A stretch of DNA of 64,000 nucleotides from Leptodontidium sp. MPI-SDFR-AT-0119 (GCA_020726505.1 JAHLEZ010000023.1:744001-808000), one strand, 5' to 3'. Positions 1-13,253 are shown, counted from the stretch's first letter. Notes: generated from the letters alone by a model not told the origin. A program made the numbers and translations.

Positions 1-1285
1 TTAACCTAAGGGGTAGAGTTTAATACAGGTAGTCACACGAGGTAGCCTTAATTCTTATTAGTTTACGAACTTAAAGAAGATAAATAGTATTATTTCCTTA
101 ACTTATTAAGAGAATATAAGCACCGGCGCTATAAAGAGGTTAAATAGTTTAATACTTAGCTTAAATGACGTCAAGGTAAAGTCTTAGAGTTTACTTTAGG
201 CATTTCTTAAAACACGAGTTAAGGACTAAAGACAGTAGTCGCATTATAATTAGTGTGAGAAAGGTGTTAATATAATCTATAAATAGCTAGTTAAGTATAA
301 GAGAAGAGATAAGAGTATAACTCACGAAGTTAAGACGCGTTAAGACCTCTATAATATTAACCTTTAGTGTTAAAGCTGAGAGTGTTTAGGCTAAAATAAA
401 GTGAACCGATTTTAATAGTACTTTTAAGGTGGCTAATAACGAAGGACTCTTCTTAAAGGACTACGACGAGTTAATAGAGCTTAAATAGTGTTGTGGAAGG
501 TTAATTCACCGCGTTAAGGCGACTTGACTTTATACTAAAGTTACTGTTTAGAGATTAAGGTGCAGAAAGCTAAGGAGAGACTATATATAAGTTAATACAA
601 GTGTTGCGGAAGAAGTTGCTGTCTAGCAAGAAGGAAGCAAGTAAGTAAGGAAAGCTCTCTACTACGTTACCTCTACGACTAGGCAATAACGAAGTTAAAG
701 GAGTTAAGTTCTAATAACGCGTTGAAGTTAATAGTAAAGGCTAAGGTTGTTGCCCTAAAGGTATTAAATAGCGAAGAATTAGCGGCAGAGAGACCTCTAA
801 GAATACTAAAGTTATAATAACTGAAGTTATCGTTAAACGGAAAGAGATTTTGTCTTAGTAGTATAAGGAAAAGTAATAGTAAAGTCGATCTTAACATAAG
901 CTTAGCGAGGAAGTTTGCTTTCTTTAGAAGTATTATAACGAGAGAAGGTATAAGAGGTGTCGTTTAATTAATAAAAAGAAGGAGGAAAGAGATCGAGACG
1001 CGTTGAGGTACTTTATAAAGAGAATAATATTAAGGAGAGATTATTATATTTAGAAAGTTAAAGTTAAAAGGTTAGTGAGGGAGAGCTAGCCTTATATAAG
1101 GGGGCAAGAAGGTGTTAAGCGAGACGATTATTTGTTTTAAAGGTAACAAGTTAATTATCACGGGACTTTATATATACTAGCTATATAATATCTTACTAAC
1201 GATTTAAGACGCTCTAATTAGTTGTTTACTTCTTTTTAGTATATATTACTCGAGGACAAGTAAAGTCTTTAAAGGGGGGGACGTA
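1..1285 (+). mobile_element. Degraded internal region of an LTR retroelement, class unresolved
   Basis: AT-rich, purine-rich sequence with TAA/TAG stops in every frame, ending in a polypurine tract (1271-1280, AAA followed by seven G) directly before an LTR start. That layout marks the 3' end of an LTR retroelement read on the plus strand. One plus frame at about 430-680 keeps charged, protein-like runs broken only by TAA/TAG. No reverse transcriptase or integrase motif could be read, so I cannot name the superfamily. The 5' part lies outside the window. Confidence 0.55.
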
Positions 1286-1565
1286 TGTAGTAAGGACAGC
1301 CCCTGATTTCTTTTGTTATATAACTACGCTAGTCCTTCGCACATATAAGGAGCTAACACTTAATTATAAAACGTTAAGAACGTAATATTAAATATATTTT
1401 ATTTATTAGAACCTTTTCCCTCCCTTTCTTTGCCGATTCGTATTCTTTAAATATATAATATCTTTAAATTTAATTAATCTGTTATTTATAGAGCCTAAAA
1501 TCTCCTCCGGTGGCTCGCTATATACTACCCTCTTATTATATGAATTGGGGTTCGTCCCTCCCACA
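1286..1565 (+). repeat. 3' LTR of the first element (280 bp)
   Basis: Starts TGTAGTAAGG directly after the polypurine tract and ends CCTCCCACA, giving the TG...CA ends of an LTR. On its right, sequence homologous to 13830 onward resumes, so this element was inserted into a minus-strand family A Gypsy copy. The left end of that insertion is outside the window, so the target duplication cannot be checked. Confidence 0.7.
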
Positions 1566-4500
1566 TTATTAACTTGTTATCTTACGCGTACTTAGCCTTT
1601 AAGGCCTCCTTTAAAGTTAAGTCTCTATTTATTAATACGAGTTTAACACTTAACTAGTTTAAGGCCTCTCGCCGGCGGCGAGTTAGCTCTTAGTTAATCT
1701 TATATATTAACGTTATAAAGGTTTTTACTTTACTCTTTTTAAATTTCTTAAGTTAAAAATACGTTATAAATATCGCCGCTATTAATATAAAGAAAATCTC
1801 TATAATAAGCGCCTTTAGCTAGTGATTCGCTAAGGAAGCTTTATAGGCTCTCTTGTCCTTAAGTAATAATCTTAAATCACGAGATATCGAAGGGTTTAAT
1901 TACTCTTTTATAACCCGTAAGTACTCTTTAATTTCTCTAGTAAAGCTCGAGGGTCGAATTAGCGAGACACTAGCGGTAAGTCGGACGGGGGCCTTTGTCT
2001 TAAGAGAATCGTCGAGCGACGTAAGCCTAGCTTATCTCCGGCGGTGGTTATTTATATTTATAAGGGTATCCCTTTATTTTACGTTAAGTTAATGAGACTT
2101 AATAATTAACTTATTAAAACAGTTGACATTAACAAAGACTCACTAGTTAAAGTACAATTAGACGGGTATATTTAATAGCCATTTTAGCCGATTACAGTTT
2201 TTTATATACGACTACTTTAAGTTATAATACTTAAGGAACTTCCGACTAATTAAGACGTCGGTGTTACTTAAGTCAGTTACTAAAAAGGAGAAGTTAATTC
2301 GCCAGTGGTCGATTATTAAGGTAAGTAAGACGGCTGTGTCAATTAGCTTGCCTTTCCTACTATTATAACTAATTAAGACGATTAGTTAAGGGAGGGATAT
2401 AAAGGAAATATTAAATTACTTAACAAGTTAGTATACGAAGGAGGTTTTAATAACACTAAAAATATTAGCTCTGTTATTAATATATATTAGTATTTTAGTA
2501 AAGAATCTATTCTTTTTTAATTTAATATTAATTAAGAATTATCGCCCTCTAATAAAAGCGCGGAAATTAAATACTAAGTCCTTTTATAAGTTATAACTTA
2601 TATTAAGGTGTAAGTTTTTATTATAGCCTAAGAGTTTTTTAATAGCTCGTTAGTCTTTAAGTCCTCGCCGACGACTAGTTAGGAAATCGACTTATTAAGA
2701 GCCTAGTCTCTACAGCGCTTAGGACAGTCGCTAGCCTAATAGCCGGTCTTATTATAGTAGAGACAAGTATCAGAAGAGACGTCCTTAAGGGCAAGAGGGG
2801 GTACGGGGGACTCAGGTCGGCGCAAGACAGGCGAAGGAGAGGGCGTACGCTAGTAGACCTTTGACGACTGTCTTGGAGTCGGTAGTCTCTATGCGTGAGT
2901 AGTAAAAGTAAGTGAGGTCAAACGTAAATTATCCTTCTTTAAGATACCGCGCGAGTCGTTAGTGTTACTAAAAGAGACTCGAGGGGCTTCGCGGGCAGTA
3001 GTAGTAACACGTTTATTAGCTCGTCCGGCAGTGATATTTCGCAACTCGCGATCCGAGACAGCTAAGAACTCGTTAAGAGCCGTATAATCTCCGGCGAATT
3101 TATACTTCTTAATTCGGATGTCGTACTTAAGTTCATCTAAGACTTTCTTATATACGTCGTTAAACTAGCAGTTAAGTGAGATTTTTTTAATAGCCGCGTA
3201 TGTCGTAAACTTTATACGGAACTCGTTATAAGTTATATTACTTATTTATAGTTAATTATACTTAAGCTTAGTAGCCTATACTCGGTTATAATTAAAGAAA
3301 CGCTAGTTTAAAGCCTTTAAGACGTCGGCGGCTCTATTAAAGTCCCTAGTAAAGTCGGGGTCTATTTATTAAAGGATAATAGTTTTAGCCTCTCCCTTTG
3401 TATATTTAAAGTAAATATAGACTTACGATTCGTTAGTAAAGAAGTTACTTAAGTACTTTTAAATAAAGAGCTTTATATTTATCTTTTAGGCGTCATATTT
3501 AATTTCGCCCTTATAATTACTAAAGGGGGTATAAAAGTACTTAACCTTATTAGGCTTAACGGCGGGGATAATAAGGTTTAGCTTAAGGAGGTAGTAGTCG
3601 GCGGTAGACTAGAGGTCCGCCGTAAGAGTACAAGTTAATTAGTCGTAAGGGGGAAAAGGAGTGCGAGTCTCTTGACGCGAGTTGTCGGCAATATATTAAG
3701 CAAGGGCCTATGTGACGGCAGCGGCGACAATAGAGCTCACGGAGTCCTTAATTAGTTAATCTACTTTAGCTTATTAAGCGAGGGTAAGGCCCTTTATATT
3801 AGTAAACTCCGGCGACGCGTTAAAGAAGCTCTAGGGTTTGTCCTCCGAGTCTAAGTCGAATCTATTAAAGCTCTCCGGCTTTTCTAAAAGAGTCTCGACT
3901 AAAGGGATAAGGGTAATATTAGTAAAGCCTAGCCGTACAGGGGCGCTCCTTTCTCTAGAGCTTCGCCGACGAGGGGGAGAAGTCGGGAGTAGTAGTAAGG
4001 CAGGGTAAAGAGGTGTTTAAGGTTATTAATCGATATATTAATTAGACATACGTTTAAAACAAGGCGCGCGTTAAGTTTTTAACAAGGCAGGTTAATCGCG
4101 AGAGAATATCTAACTTTCTTTAGGACAGTTTATTACGAGGGCAGAGAAGTACTTATCTGTCAAATAAGCTAAGGTGTTAAGGCTTATTATTAACTTACTA
4201 TAAGGGTAAGTTAATAAGGCGTAAGACTAAGTGAAATATAACGCTTTATAATAAAAGGGTGTTAGTCTTTTTTTATATTACGGCTAACTAAAGGTTAATA
4301 CGGCGAGTTGACTTAAGCTTTGTATTTAGGCCTAAGGCTACGCTCAAAATCGAGAAAAAAAGACAAAAAGGAAAAGAGAGCTTTCCGTAAAGGGAAGCTC
4401 GAGTATAAATATATAAAGGACCCTCTTAATAGGGCCTAGCGCAGTCGAGTGCCATTCACGTTAATATGTCGCAGGCTCGCCACCTAGTCTCCCCTATCGG

Positions 4501-4576
4501 GCTTAGCGCCGTCGCATAGCCAGCGATGCTACGAGCCAGTGTTGGTTAGAATGCGAGGGCATCGTAGGTCGTAACA
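1566..4576 (-). mobile_element. Gypsy family A copy A1, 5' half, RIP-degraded
   Basis: Nearly collinear with the minus-strand copy at 13830-17009 and with the plus-strand copy starting at 38601. On the minus strand it runs from a 5' LTR (4276-4576) through a gag region, a zinc-knuckle segment (about 2650-2780) and a protease-like region to the start of reverse transcriptase, where the first element (1-1565) interrupts it. Stops are almost all TAA/TAG. Its right end abuts plus-strand pol of the same family at 4577 with no gap, so A1 probably inserted into an older copy in opposite orientation. Confidence 0.8.
4276..4576 (-). repeat. 5' LTR of Gypsy A1
   Basis: 301 bp. Read on the plus strand it starts TATTACGG (TGTTACGG with one RIP-type change) and ends GGTCGTAACA. 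It is the reverse complement of the LTRs at 7167-7467 and 38601-38902 and parallel to 16708-17009. The block 4440-4576 is strongly conserved between copies. Confidence 0.85.
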
Positions 4577-7467
4577 AAAGTCGGAGTTTAGCGTGTAAAA
4601 GACAAGGTTTCTAGGATTTATTATTAGAGTCGATGGCGTAGAAGTAGACTTAGAGAAGATTAAAGTAATTAATGACTAATAATACGCCGACAATGTACAA
4701 GGTATATAAAGTTATTTTAACTTTTATAACTTTTACCGCCGGTTTATTAAGGACTATAGCCGCATCGTACGACTTTTTACGATGTTTACCGGAAAAGACG
4801 TTCCCTTTAAATTTAATAGCGCTTATAAAGACACTTAGGAAACTCTCCGGGAAGCCCTTTAGTTTACGCCGGTTCTTCGCCACTACGACCCTACTAAACA
4901 GACACGGCTAGAGACCGACTCCTTTAACGGGGTCGTCGCTGGGATTTTATTTTAACTTTAAGAAGACAATACCTTTTACCCCGTAAAATACTTTTTTAAG
5001 ACTATAATAGACCCTAAGCTTAATTACTTAATCCACGACAAAGAAATACTAGCGATTTTCTAGTTATTTAAGTAATATTACTTAGAGCTCTTAAGTGTTT
5101 AGAAAAATGTCCTTGTTTACACAGATTATTAGGCCCTAGAGTACTTTATAACGACTAAGGACCTTACGGCTAAGTAGGCCTAATAGGCTAAGTTCTTTGC
5201 GGACTTTTATTTCATAATTATATACTGTATTAAGACGACTAATACTTTGGCTAATACCTTGTCTCGACGAGATCAAGACCTCACGGCTACGAAGGCACGT
5301 AAGCGGGCTATCTGTAACTAACAGCTAATTCTAACCGACAAAATTAACCCGCGAGTCGCTAGCGACCTTTAGCTCTCCGCCGTTAATCTCATAGACGCCT
5401 ATATTAAAGTCGTAAAGATAATACCCTTGGCACCGGTAGACGCCATAATCCCAGATCGCGATACTGAGACACGTGACGAGCTAGAGCTAGAGCTAGAGTC
5501 GAATATAAAAGTACTAATCGACCCGGAGACGCCTACCACAAAAGAGCTAGACCTTAACTCTATAATAGTATATAATATCGCAGAATACGACGTTATTAAT
5601 TAAGTACTCCTAGTTAATAAGACCTCGCTTTTATTAAAGCCTCTTTAACAAAAAGCTAGGGAGTAGTCGTTAAATTATAAGTTAGTAAACGACAAGTTAC
5701 TCTTTTAAGGCCGCCTAAAAGTGCCCTTAAAACCGCTAAAGCTTCGCACGACACTTATTCGCTATATATATTCTTAACCTTTAATAGTATATATAGAGAT
5801 CAGAAAAATGAAGGCATTACTAAGTCGCAAATATTATTAAAATAGCCTTATTATAAACATAACTTAATACGTAGTAAACTATAGCTGCTCTCGACAAAAA
5901 GCCCGTAGGGATAAGACCCTTAGTTTTTTATATCCCTTACTAATCCCCGCTCGGCCGTATTAACACCTTACAATAGATTTTACGAAGCTACTATTAAACA
6001 AGCACGGTTATAATTTCGCTATAGTTATTATTAACCGCCTGTCTAAGAAACCGGTTTCGATTCCTTATAACGACATAATTACGGTTAAAGGCATAACTAT
6101 TTTTTTCCTCGTTTATTAGACTTAACACTTTAATATACCGGATTCTATTGTCTCGGACTAAGGACCTTAGTTTGTCTCCTCCTTTTAGAAGGAGTACTGT
6201 CGTATCCTCGGGACTAAGGTAAAGCTAACGACAGCGTATAACTTAAACGTCGATAGCTAAATAAAAGTAATGAACTAATATATTAAGTAGTGGCTCTGTC
6301 CCTTTTACTATTACTACTAAGACAATTAGAGCGGCCTCTTATTAATTATAGACATCGCTTAACTAACGTTATTACACGAGTCCTTAAGCCGCTTGTCTCC
6401 TTTCTAATTACTTAACGGCGTTAAGTTAAGGACTTCTTAGGACTTAATTAACTTAGAGCCGCCGGCTATAGTAATAAAGAGACTTAACCGCGAGGAGGCT
6501 TTATAAGTAGCCTTACGAATAAAGGAAGTTACAGAAGTTATATAGTCGTCTCTAAAAGACTAATAAGAGAAAATAAAACGACTAGCGAATCGTAGACGAC
6601 GCGCTATTAATTAGGACGTTAGCGACTTAATACTAGTCGACACTCGGAACTAAAACGTCGACCGACCTTTAAAAAAGTTATCTAATAAGTAGTACGGCCT
6701 AGTTAAAGTAATCGCTAAGGAAGGAGAAAGCTAGAGAGTAAAGCTACTAAAGGACTAATTAATTCACCCTGTCTTTTACTCGCACTCGCTTTATAAGTAC
6801 GTTAATAACCCCTTACTAAGATAAGCTAAAGCGACGCCGGCACTTATTTAGCTATTACCTAAGTAAAATAAGTAAGAAATTAAAGGCATCTTTGGCTTTA
6901 AGGTTATATAAAATAAGCTATTCTATTATATTAAGTAGCTAGGCGCCGACAAGGACTTAAAGTAATACTTATACTCGGATGTTATAACGGCTTTATATAT
7001 AATTAAACAGTTCCACTTAAAGTATCTTAACGCCAAACGCCCGCTAAGAGCTCTCCTTAAGTGGCTAGAGGCTTATAACGCAAGTATTAACGACTATAAC
7101 GACCTCGAGGACAATACGGTTATAGCTACAATTGCGCGGACGTAGTTTTTTAAGAGGGGGGGGTAATATTACGACCTACAATGCGCCTCGCATTCTAACC
7201 GACACGGCTCGTAGTATCGCTGGCTATGCGACGGCGCTAAGCCCGATAGGGAAGACTAAGTGGCGAGCCTGCGACATATTGACGTGAATAGCACTCGACT
7301 ACGCTAGGCCCTATTAGGAGGGTCCTTTATATATATATACTCGAGCCCTCCTTTACAGAGAGCTCTCCTTTCCTCCTTGTCTTTTCTTCTCGATTCTGAG
7401 CGTAGTTATTGGCCCCAATACAAAGCTTGAGTCTACTCGCCGTATCAACCTTTGGCCAGCCGTAACA
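4577..7467 (+). mobile_element. Gypsy family A copy A1', 3' half (RT to chromodomain, 3' LTR)
   Basis: Plus-strand polyprotein remnant that starts inside reverse transcriptase (FLGFII motif near 4610). It continues through RNase H (about 4890-5270, motif LETD and YTDY), an integrase with its zinc region and core (about 5740-6600) and a C-terminal chromodomain-like segment (about 6890-7120). A polypurine tract (7155-7163) precedes the 3' LTR. This domain order (RT, RNase H, IN, chromodomain) is that of a Gypsy chromovirus. Many TAA/TAG stops sit at Gln/Trp positions. It looks like the right half of an element split by A1. Confidence 0.85.
7167..7467 (+). repeat. 3' LTR of Gypsy A1'
   Basis: 301 bp, starts TATTACGACC after a G-rich polypurine tract and ends GGCCAGCCGTAACA. 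The first ~140 bp match the other family A LTRs with only transition differences. It keeps many CpA sites in its terminal blocks and so is less mutated than the adjoining pol. Confidence 0.85.
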
Positions 7468-10400
7468 ACAATATACGGAACAATAAGACGCTCCGCGATA
7501 AGCTCGTATAAGGAGTATTAGGGAACCCCCTCTTTAAGATGGCCTTGTTTTAGGCACCTCTTACTTTCCTTATATTAATAAATAGTCTTTACTCTACCGT
7601 CGGCGTTAAAGTGACTTATGACTCGGGATCGAGGGTAAGTAAGTATTATAGATTATATACAAATCGCCACTAATCTTATATTATAAATAAGGCGGCTTAT
7701 TACTTTAACCGCAAGATGAAATTTTTAAATAAAAACAAACGCGGAGACAAATTCTAGCCTATACTAAGCTATATAGGCTGTATTATTTATAAGAAGATAG
7801 ATTACTATAGTAGTCGCCACTTAAATAAAGAGTAAGTAGTGTCTAAGGTAAGATACTTCGCGGCGCGCAAGGCCGAAGGAGTAAAGGCCACAGACAAGAC
7901 CTTTAGGAGTTACTTAGCTTATATTAAGGGGATCAACCCCAATTCGGACTAAAACCGGATTATATCCAGACACTATTTAAGAAGTCACTAAAATACAGAT
8001 TTAAATACTTTAATAAATATTAACGATTCTTTAGAGAGTTCCGACGACAATAATAATAATAACACCGCAAACTTCACGACTGTATTTATAGTAAGTGAGG
8101 CATAGTATAATACACGAGAAGTTATAAGGCAACTTGAGGAAAGGAAAGTTACTCACATCTTAAAAAGCAAAATCAAGAGACCCACTCTAAGTGAGGCCTA
8201 TATAACATAATAAATAAACAGATTCTTTTAAGGTCTATTAATTAATATAAGGGCATCTAATAAAAACACGGGAGGAATTAACTAATTATAAGTATTAAAG
8301 CGAATTTAAGATGTCAAGTTTGACACTAGCTAGGCGGGCTAGAGCCGGATTACATTCGGTGCCGGTTCGCGACTGTCCCTAGGGGTTATTATAGTTAATA
8401 CTCCGGCTAAAGAAATAGACTTTTAAATCGTGAACGTAGATATCCTATTTCTAGTTTGTTTACAACAACTAAATACGCTAAATACGTAATATAACAACTT
8501 ACGTAATATCTTAATTTAGGGCGACAAGAAGCACTTAATTATACAGAAGTATGAGTATCTATAGTTACTTTTAGATTAACATTATTAATTACTAGACACT
8601 TTTACTAAAACGATTAATATATACCACTTGACTAAATAAGAAATACGTCGGCTTTATAGGCGTTTCGGACACCCTTCGGTAAGACGTCTTTAGCACCTAC
8701 TAGATCAAGCTAGCCATAAACATGATTCGGAAATCATACTAAGGGTTAAGGAAATGTGTGAGCATTGCTAGAGGCATATAGACGCTCTATATAGGTTCCG
8801 TTTTAAGCTGCAAGACGACGTCGACTTTAATTATATAGTCTACGTAGATATCGTAATGTTTAGAGAACGATATGCCCTTTATATAGTAAATAAAGTAACA
8901 GGTTTTAGTGCGGCGAAACTACTCCGAAAGGCCCCCGGTTCGGCTACGGCTCAGGCCACCTTTAACGTATTCAAGTCAGTATAGATTAACATATACCTTA
9001 AACCTCCGGATTTCGTAGTGTACGACTATAGTACTAATTTCAATTCTAAGGAGTTTCAGAGTATACTTAAATTTATGAGTAATACCCCTAAGCTAGTACT
9101 TGTTAAGGCATACTATTCAATTGGCAAAGTGGAGCGATATTACCGCCTATTACGCCGTGCCTATGAAATCGTTATAGAAGAGTACCCTAAGTTGAGCGAC
9201 GAAGACTGACTATAAATGGTAGTAAAAGCAGTGAACGATATAACTAGACTTAACGGGCTTATCCCTATATTACTTGTTTTCGGCGTATACCCTAGAATAA
9301 TAGAGTTAGACCCCCTAAATCCGTCAGTCGAATAACGTGCGGCTACGATTAAGAAAGCTATAAAGGAGGTACGGAAAATTTATATTACGCGCAAAGTTAA
9401 TAATATATTAATTATACGAAACGGCCCCGGAACTACTTATATTTACGGTCTTTACCTTAATAATTAAGTTCTAGTGTACCGGGAAGGTAAAAGATAAATA
9501 AGACCTTACGATTTCTTAGGTATAAAGGGAGAATTATATAGGATTAACATAGGAAATAAGAGAATACGTACCTTCTGATCGACTATAGTTCGTCCCTTTA
9601 AGATAAACACCTTTGGCATTAAACGACAAAAAGAAAACTTACTAGAGGATATCTATAAGTAATATCTAAGATCCCCGATTAAAAACACTACTAAAACAGC
9701 ACTAAATTTACCTTGAATCACTATTTAAATTTTATTTACGAAACACCTCTTAGATTTGCTAACTATCAATAACGATTACAATACTAAAGTGTTTCTAATT
9801 AAGAAGGAGACGAGGGACCAGGAGCTATTTATTAAACTTTAAACTGAAGGGAAGATTATAGCGCTTAGACTACTATTTTAGTAGTCCCGAAGGACGGAAT
9901 ACGAAGTACTTATTAAAAGAGGTGTTTTTATACTTATTTATAAGGACGACCTTAGAGTAAGAGGTCACCGCATCTTTAAGTCAAGAATAGTAAATAAGGT
10001 TAAAGGTAAGGAGACGTTAGCTCTATATAAGAAGTTAAGACTAGTAATTTAATACTTTAACGACAAAGGGAAGAGAGAGATTTTGACTTAGTTTCTAATA
10101 ATCTAACGATTTAGTTAGCGGTTACTTGTATTTTTGGCCGCTGCCGTCAAGCACTTAAATTACCTCTAAAACTAATCCGAATCCTATTTGGCTATTAAGG
10201 ACATTACTTAAGCTTACGTCTAGGCAGAGACAAGGCTTCTCCGAGACATATTTATATAGCTACTAGAAGAGATCGTAGGAGATTTCCTTCTTGGCACGAT
10301 ATTTATAATAGTGTTACTATTATACGGCATACTTAAGTCCGGAAATTATTAGTTTAATATATACTATAAACATTATATAAAGAACTTATAAATAAAGACG

Positions 10401-11440
10401 TTAACGTATAACTTATACTTACTAATTAGTACTAAGGAAAGTTATAACTTTAAAGTCGTAGGAATATAAACAGACGACACGTTAATTCTAGGAGATAAGG
10501 ACTTCTTAGTAAGAGAGTAAAATGAGATTACTAAGGCCGGTTTTCTAACGAAGCTAATACGGGTATTACTTTCTACTAAAACTATTACGTTTAATAAGTG
10601 CATTATTTTTATAAACGAGGACAGCCTCTATATATCTTAGAAGGGTTAAGGAGTAAGGCTAGAGCTAGTCGACGTAGAAAAAGAGGACTATAAGAAGGCT
10701 TATAGAAAGTAACGAGCTCGTGCGGCTTACTTTATTACTATTTATTAACTAAAAGTAACATTTAATCTCTTAGTTATAGTATAATATTAAGATCTGACAA
10801 AAGACGACGTTAAGGCCTTAAATTTACGTCTTAAATAGTAAATAGACAACTTAAAGAGGAGACTCTGATACGTACTAATTAACTTACAGTTCGCGAAGGT
10901 TTACGTTTTTATAGACGGTTCTTTTATTAATAACAAGGACTTAAGTTCACAGATAAGTTTCGTATTAATAATTAGTGCCGAAACGGTGGGGGATACGTAA
11001 TTTACTTTGACTAATAATATCGTGTATATTAACTTAATAAAATACAAGAGAGTAACTCGTGTAGTACTCGCATTAGAGCTATATACTATAGTAGCTAACA
11101 TCGATATATTAATCTCTCTTAATACTACTATTAATATAGTAACTAACAAGCTTGGTATTTCACGTCTTCTTACTATTATTTACACGGATTCTTTATCCCT
11201 TTATAAGTGTATTGTTAAACTCGGTACGACTAAAGAGAAGCGCCTAATGATCGATATTATAACTATTCGTTAATTATACAAGCGCAGAGAGCTAACGGAG
11301 GTTCAATAGATTAATAGCGCTAATAATCCTGCTAACGTTATAACGAAGAGTACTTCGAATAAGGCTCTTCGGGATTTTATTAACACTAACATCCTCACTA
11401 TTAAAATAGAGGGTTAAGTTTAACGGTTAACCGGAGTTAA
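7468..11440 (+). mobile_element. Copia retrotransposon polyprotein, RIP-degraded
   Basis: Plus-strand remnant in the Copia order: gag-like region (about 7600-8250), protease-like region with an N-T-G-A-type site near 8370, GAG-pre-integrase/zinc region (about 8630-8790, residues RRFGHPSVRRL then CEHC), integrase core (about 8810-9330, VERYY near 9130), reverse transcriptase (about 10100-10750, TDDT motif near 10475) and RNase H (about 10890-11300, FIDGS). Its layout matches a common fungal Copia lineage. Stops are TAA/TAG. The 5' end is cut at 7467 by the family A LTR and I found no LTRs belonging to it. Confidence 0.85.
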
Positions 11441-11815
11441 TTCGGACTAATAATAAAGGGGTTTCTTACACTTGTTTATTTTTTTTGTTATTTATATATT
11501 TCCTTATAACTCTTAATTTTATTAATTTATTACTTGTAATTATTTTTATATTTAGTTAATTTATAAAGTTAAAAACACACTCGATTTAGTTCTAAAACAC
11601 CCTTTAATTTAAAGCACTAATAGGCGGCCTTGCGACGACACTCTAATAAGGACAAACTACTAGTTTTACTATAGGGGGTTACTCCCGTATAATAATATAA
11701 AGAAAGTGCCGCCACGAAGAACCTACTATAAAGCTAATCTAAAATAGGGCTAAATCCCTTACGTATATATATTAAGGAGAGGTTCTTCCTCTTCCCCCTC
11801 CTCCTCCCCCGCGCT
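11441..11815. other. AT-rich spacer
   Basis: Follows the Copia RNase H end. Low-complexity AT sequence with a pyrimidine-rich run (11785-11812) just before the next reading frame. No coding or repeat signal that I can support. Confidence 0.4.
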
Positions 11816-12460
11816 ATGGCGGCGACTTCGGCGGAGACGCTTAATAAGAGTATTATCCTCACCGCCGTCCTCCTTATTACGCTTAGTGGCGGCAAAGGAG
11901 ACGACGGTGAGGAGCTAGTTTAAGACTAACACCGTCTCTTATAGTATAAAGCGTTAATACTTAAGAGCCTTAATATTAAAAAGGAATAAGGGGGTTAACT
12001 TACTACTTACGAGCTAACTAAGCCAGTAATTTCCCGGCGCATAGCGCGCGTTTCTTCTAATAACGCCAGCGATAACTCCTTAGTAGTCTTTAGTACGCTA
12101 GTAGCGGCGATTAATAATGCCGAATCAATTAATTTAGCGGTAATAATAATAACTTCTTTATCTTTCGCCTTAAAGGCAGCAACTAGACAAAGGTACTCTT
12201 TAGTAACAAACCACGGAATCTATTATATATTAGTAACCGTATATCCAGAGTACTTTCAGCGAGGATTCGGATATAATTTAAAATAAGGAAAAGAAATAAA
12301 AATACTTACTAAGTTACACCGGGACTTCTTTTTTACGTAATACGCGCATTTCTTACTCTTGGGATTATTAAAGGCACATTCGTAAGACGGATTCTTTGCG
12401 AGGAGGCGGACGCATTAAATACAACATTTGTAGTAGGCGAGGTCGAGCGCTCCTGTAAGT
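11816..12460 (+). pseudogene. RIP-degraded ORF, unknown protein next to the Copia element
   Basis: An ATG at 11816 opens about 35 sense codons. Reading then continues in protein-like form with only TAA/TAG stops to about 12290, and after a frame change a basic, Gly/Arg-rich segment with Cys or Cys-to-Tyr positions appears near 12370-12450. The base composition is much less AT-rich than the surrounding DNA. It has the same strand as the neighbouring Copia pol. I do not recognise the family. It could be an accessory retroelement ORF or a captured gene. Confidence 0.4.
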
Positions 12461-12980
12461 ATTAATACAGGTACTGTTTTTAATTAATATACTGTTTCCC
12501 TACTGAACTATCTTCGAAGAGTATATTTACTTTTAAGTTGTTTATTTAATTTAATATAGTCTTCTCAGAAATGTCAGTTTTTAAACTATATTAAGCGAAT
12601 TAGAGAGATCAGAAAGTAGTATACGTATAGTAATTATATGTATTGGCTAAAGGAGACTCTAAATCTTTAAGGGAGAGCGATATATATATATTTATTACGT
12701 TATATAATACTAAGGGTTCCTATTATTATTAGTTCTCGCTTAGCTTTATTACTGCGTCTCGCTAGATTCGGGCCCCTTTCGGGGCACTTTCGGGACACTG
12801 TCAGATCGGGGTCAGACGCTGTCAGATACTCTGTCATTTTATTTGCTATTTCTTATATTACTCGTTGTTTACTTTTACGTGTGTTAGAAATAGTTTTTTC
12901 TAAAAGAAGTTTTGCCTATATTAGTCCACAGGTCCCTATATGAGTATACTTCGGTTTAGAATAGTAGGTGCGGGTCAAAT
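12461..12980. other. Unassigned spacer, AT-rich then GC-normal
   Basis: 12461-12760 is AT-rich without coding signal. At 12765-12850 a GC-normal stretch holds repeated CTGTCAGA words. It leads into the un-mutated block fused to reverse transcriptase at 12981-13195. Origin unknown. Confidence 0.35.
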
Positions 12981-13253
12981 TCAAGGGCTAGAGCCTAGCC
13001 GGACTGGTTTCGGTGGAGATTCGGTGAGGTTCCGTAGTATATAGTCTAGCTCTCCTCGCACTCTCTTAGAATAGAGACAGATTTTGAACCATATATTTAT
13101 TACTCTGTCGCCATACTCGCATTGGAATATATTCACACATGCGGCGTGGTACATGAACCGGTACTGCACCGACATTACTATAACTCTCTTGACGTGAACC
13201 TTATACTCCTCGGGGGTAGACGAGTATATTAAAATATCGTCTATATAAGCCAC
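12981..13253 (-). pseudogene. Chimeric open frame: RT YIDD segment fused to un-RIPed sequence
   Basis: A 90-codon open minus-strand frame. The first ~20 codons are the YIDD active-site segment of Gypsy reverse transcriptase. The remaining ~70 codons come from GC-normal DNA with intact CpA sites and no resemblance to the rest of the family. It is a deletion or insertion junction rather than a functional gene. Confidence 0.6.

Noticed and set aside
1541..1565. tRNA T-arm-like GGGGTTCGTCCC
   Set aside because: No matching D-arm, anticodon arm or acceptor stem; it is the end of an LTR.
4672..4911. 79-codon plus frame and its antisense 4883-4650
   Set aside because: It overlaps Gypsy RT/RNase H whose true frame is different; the openness is chance in AT-rich sequence.
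9018..9209. Separate small gene
   Set aside because: It is an unbroken piece of the Copia integrase core (V-E-R-Y-Y region), not an independent gene.
11007..11273. Separate 88-codon gene
   Set aside because: It is the C-terminal RNase H piece of the same Copia polyprotein.
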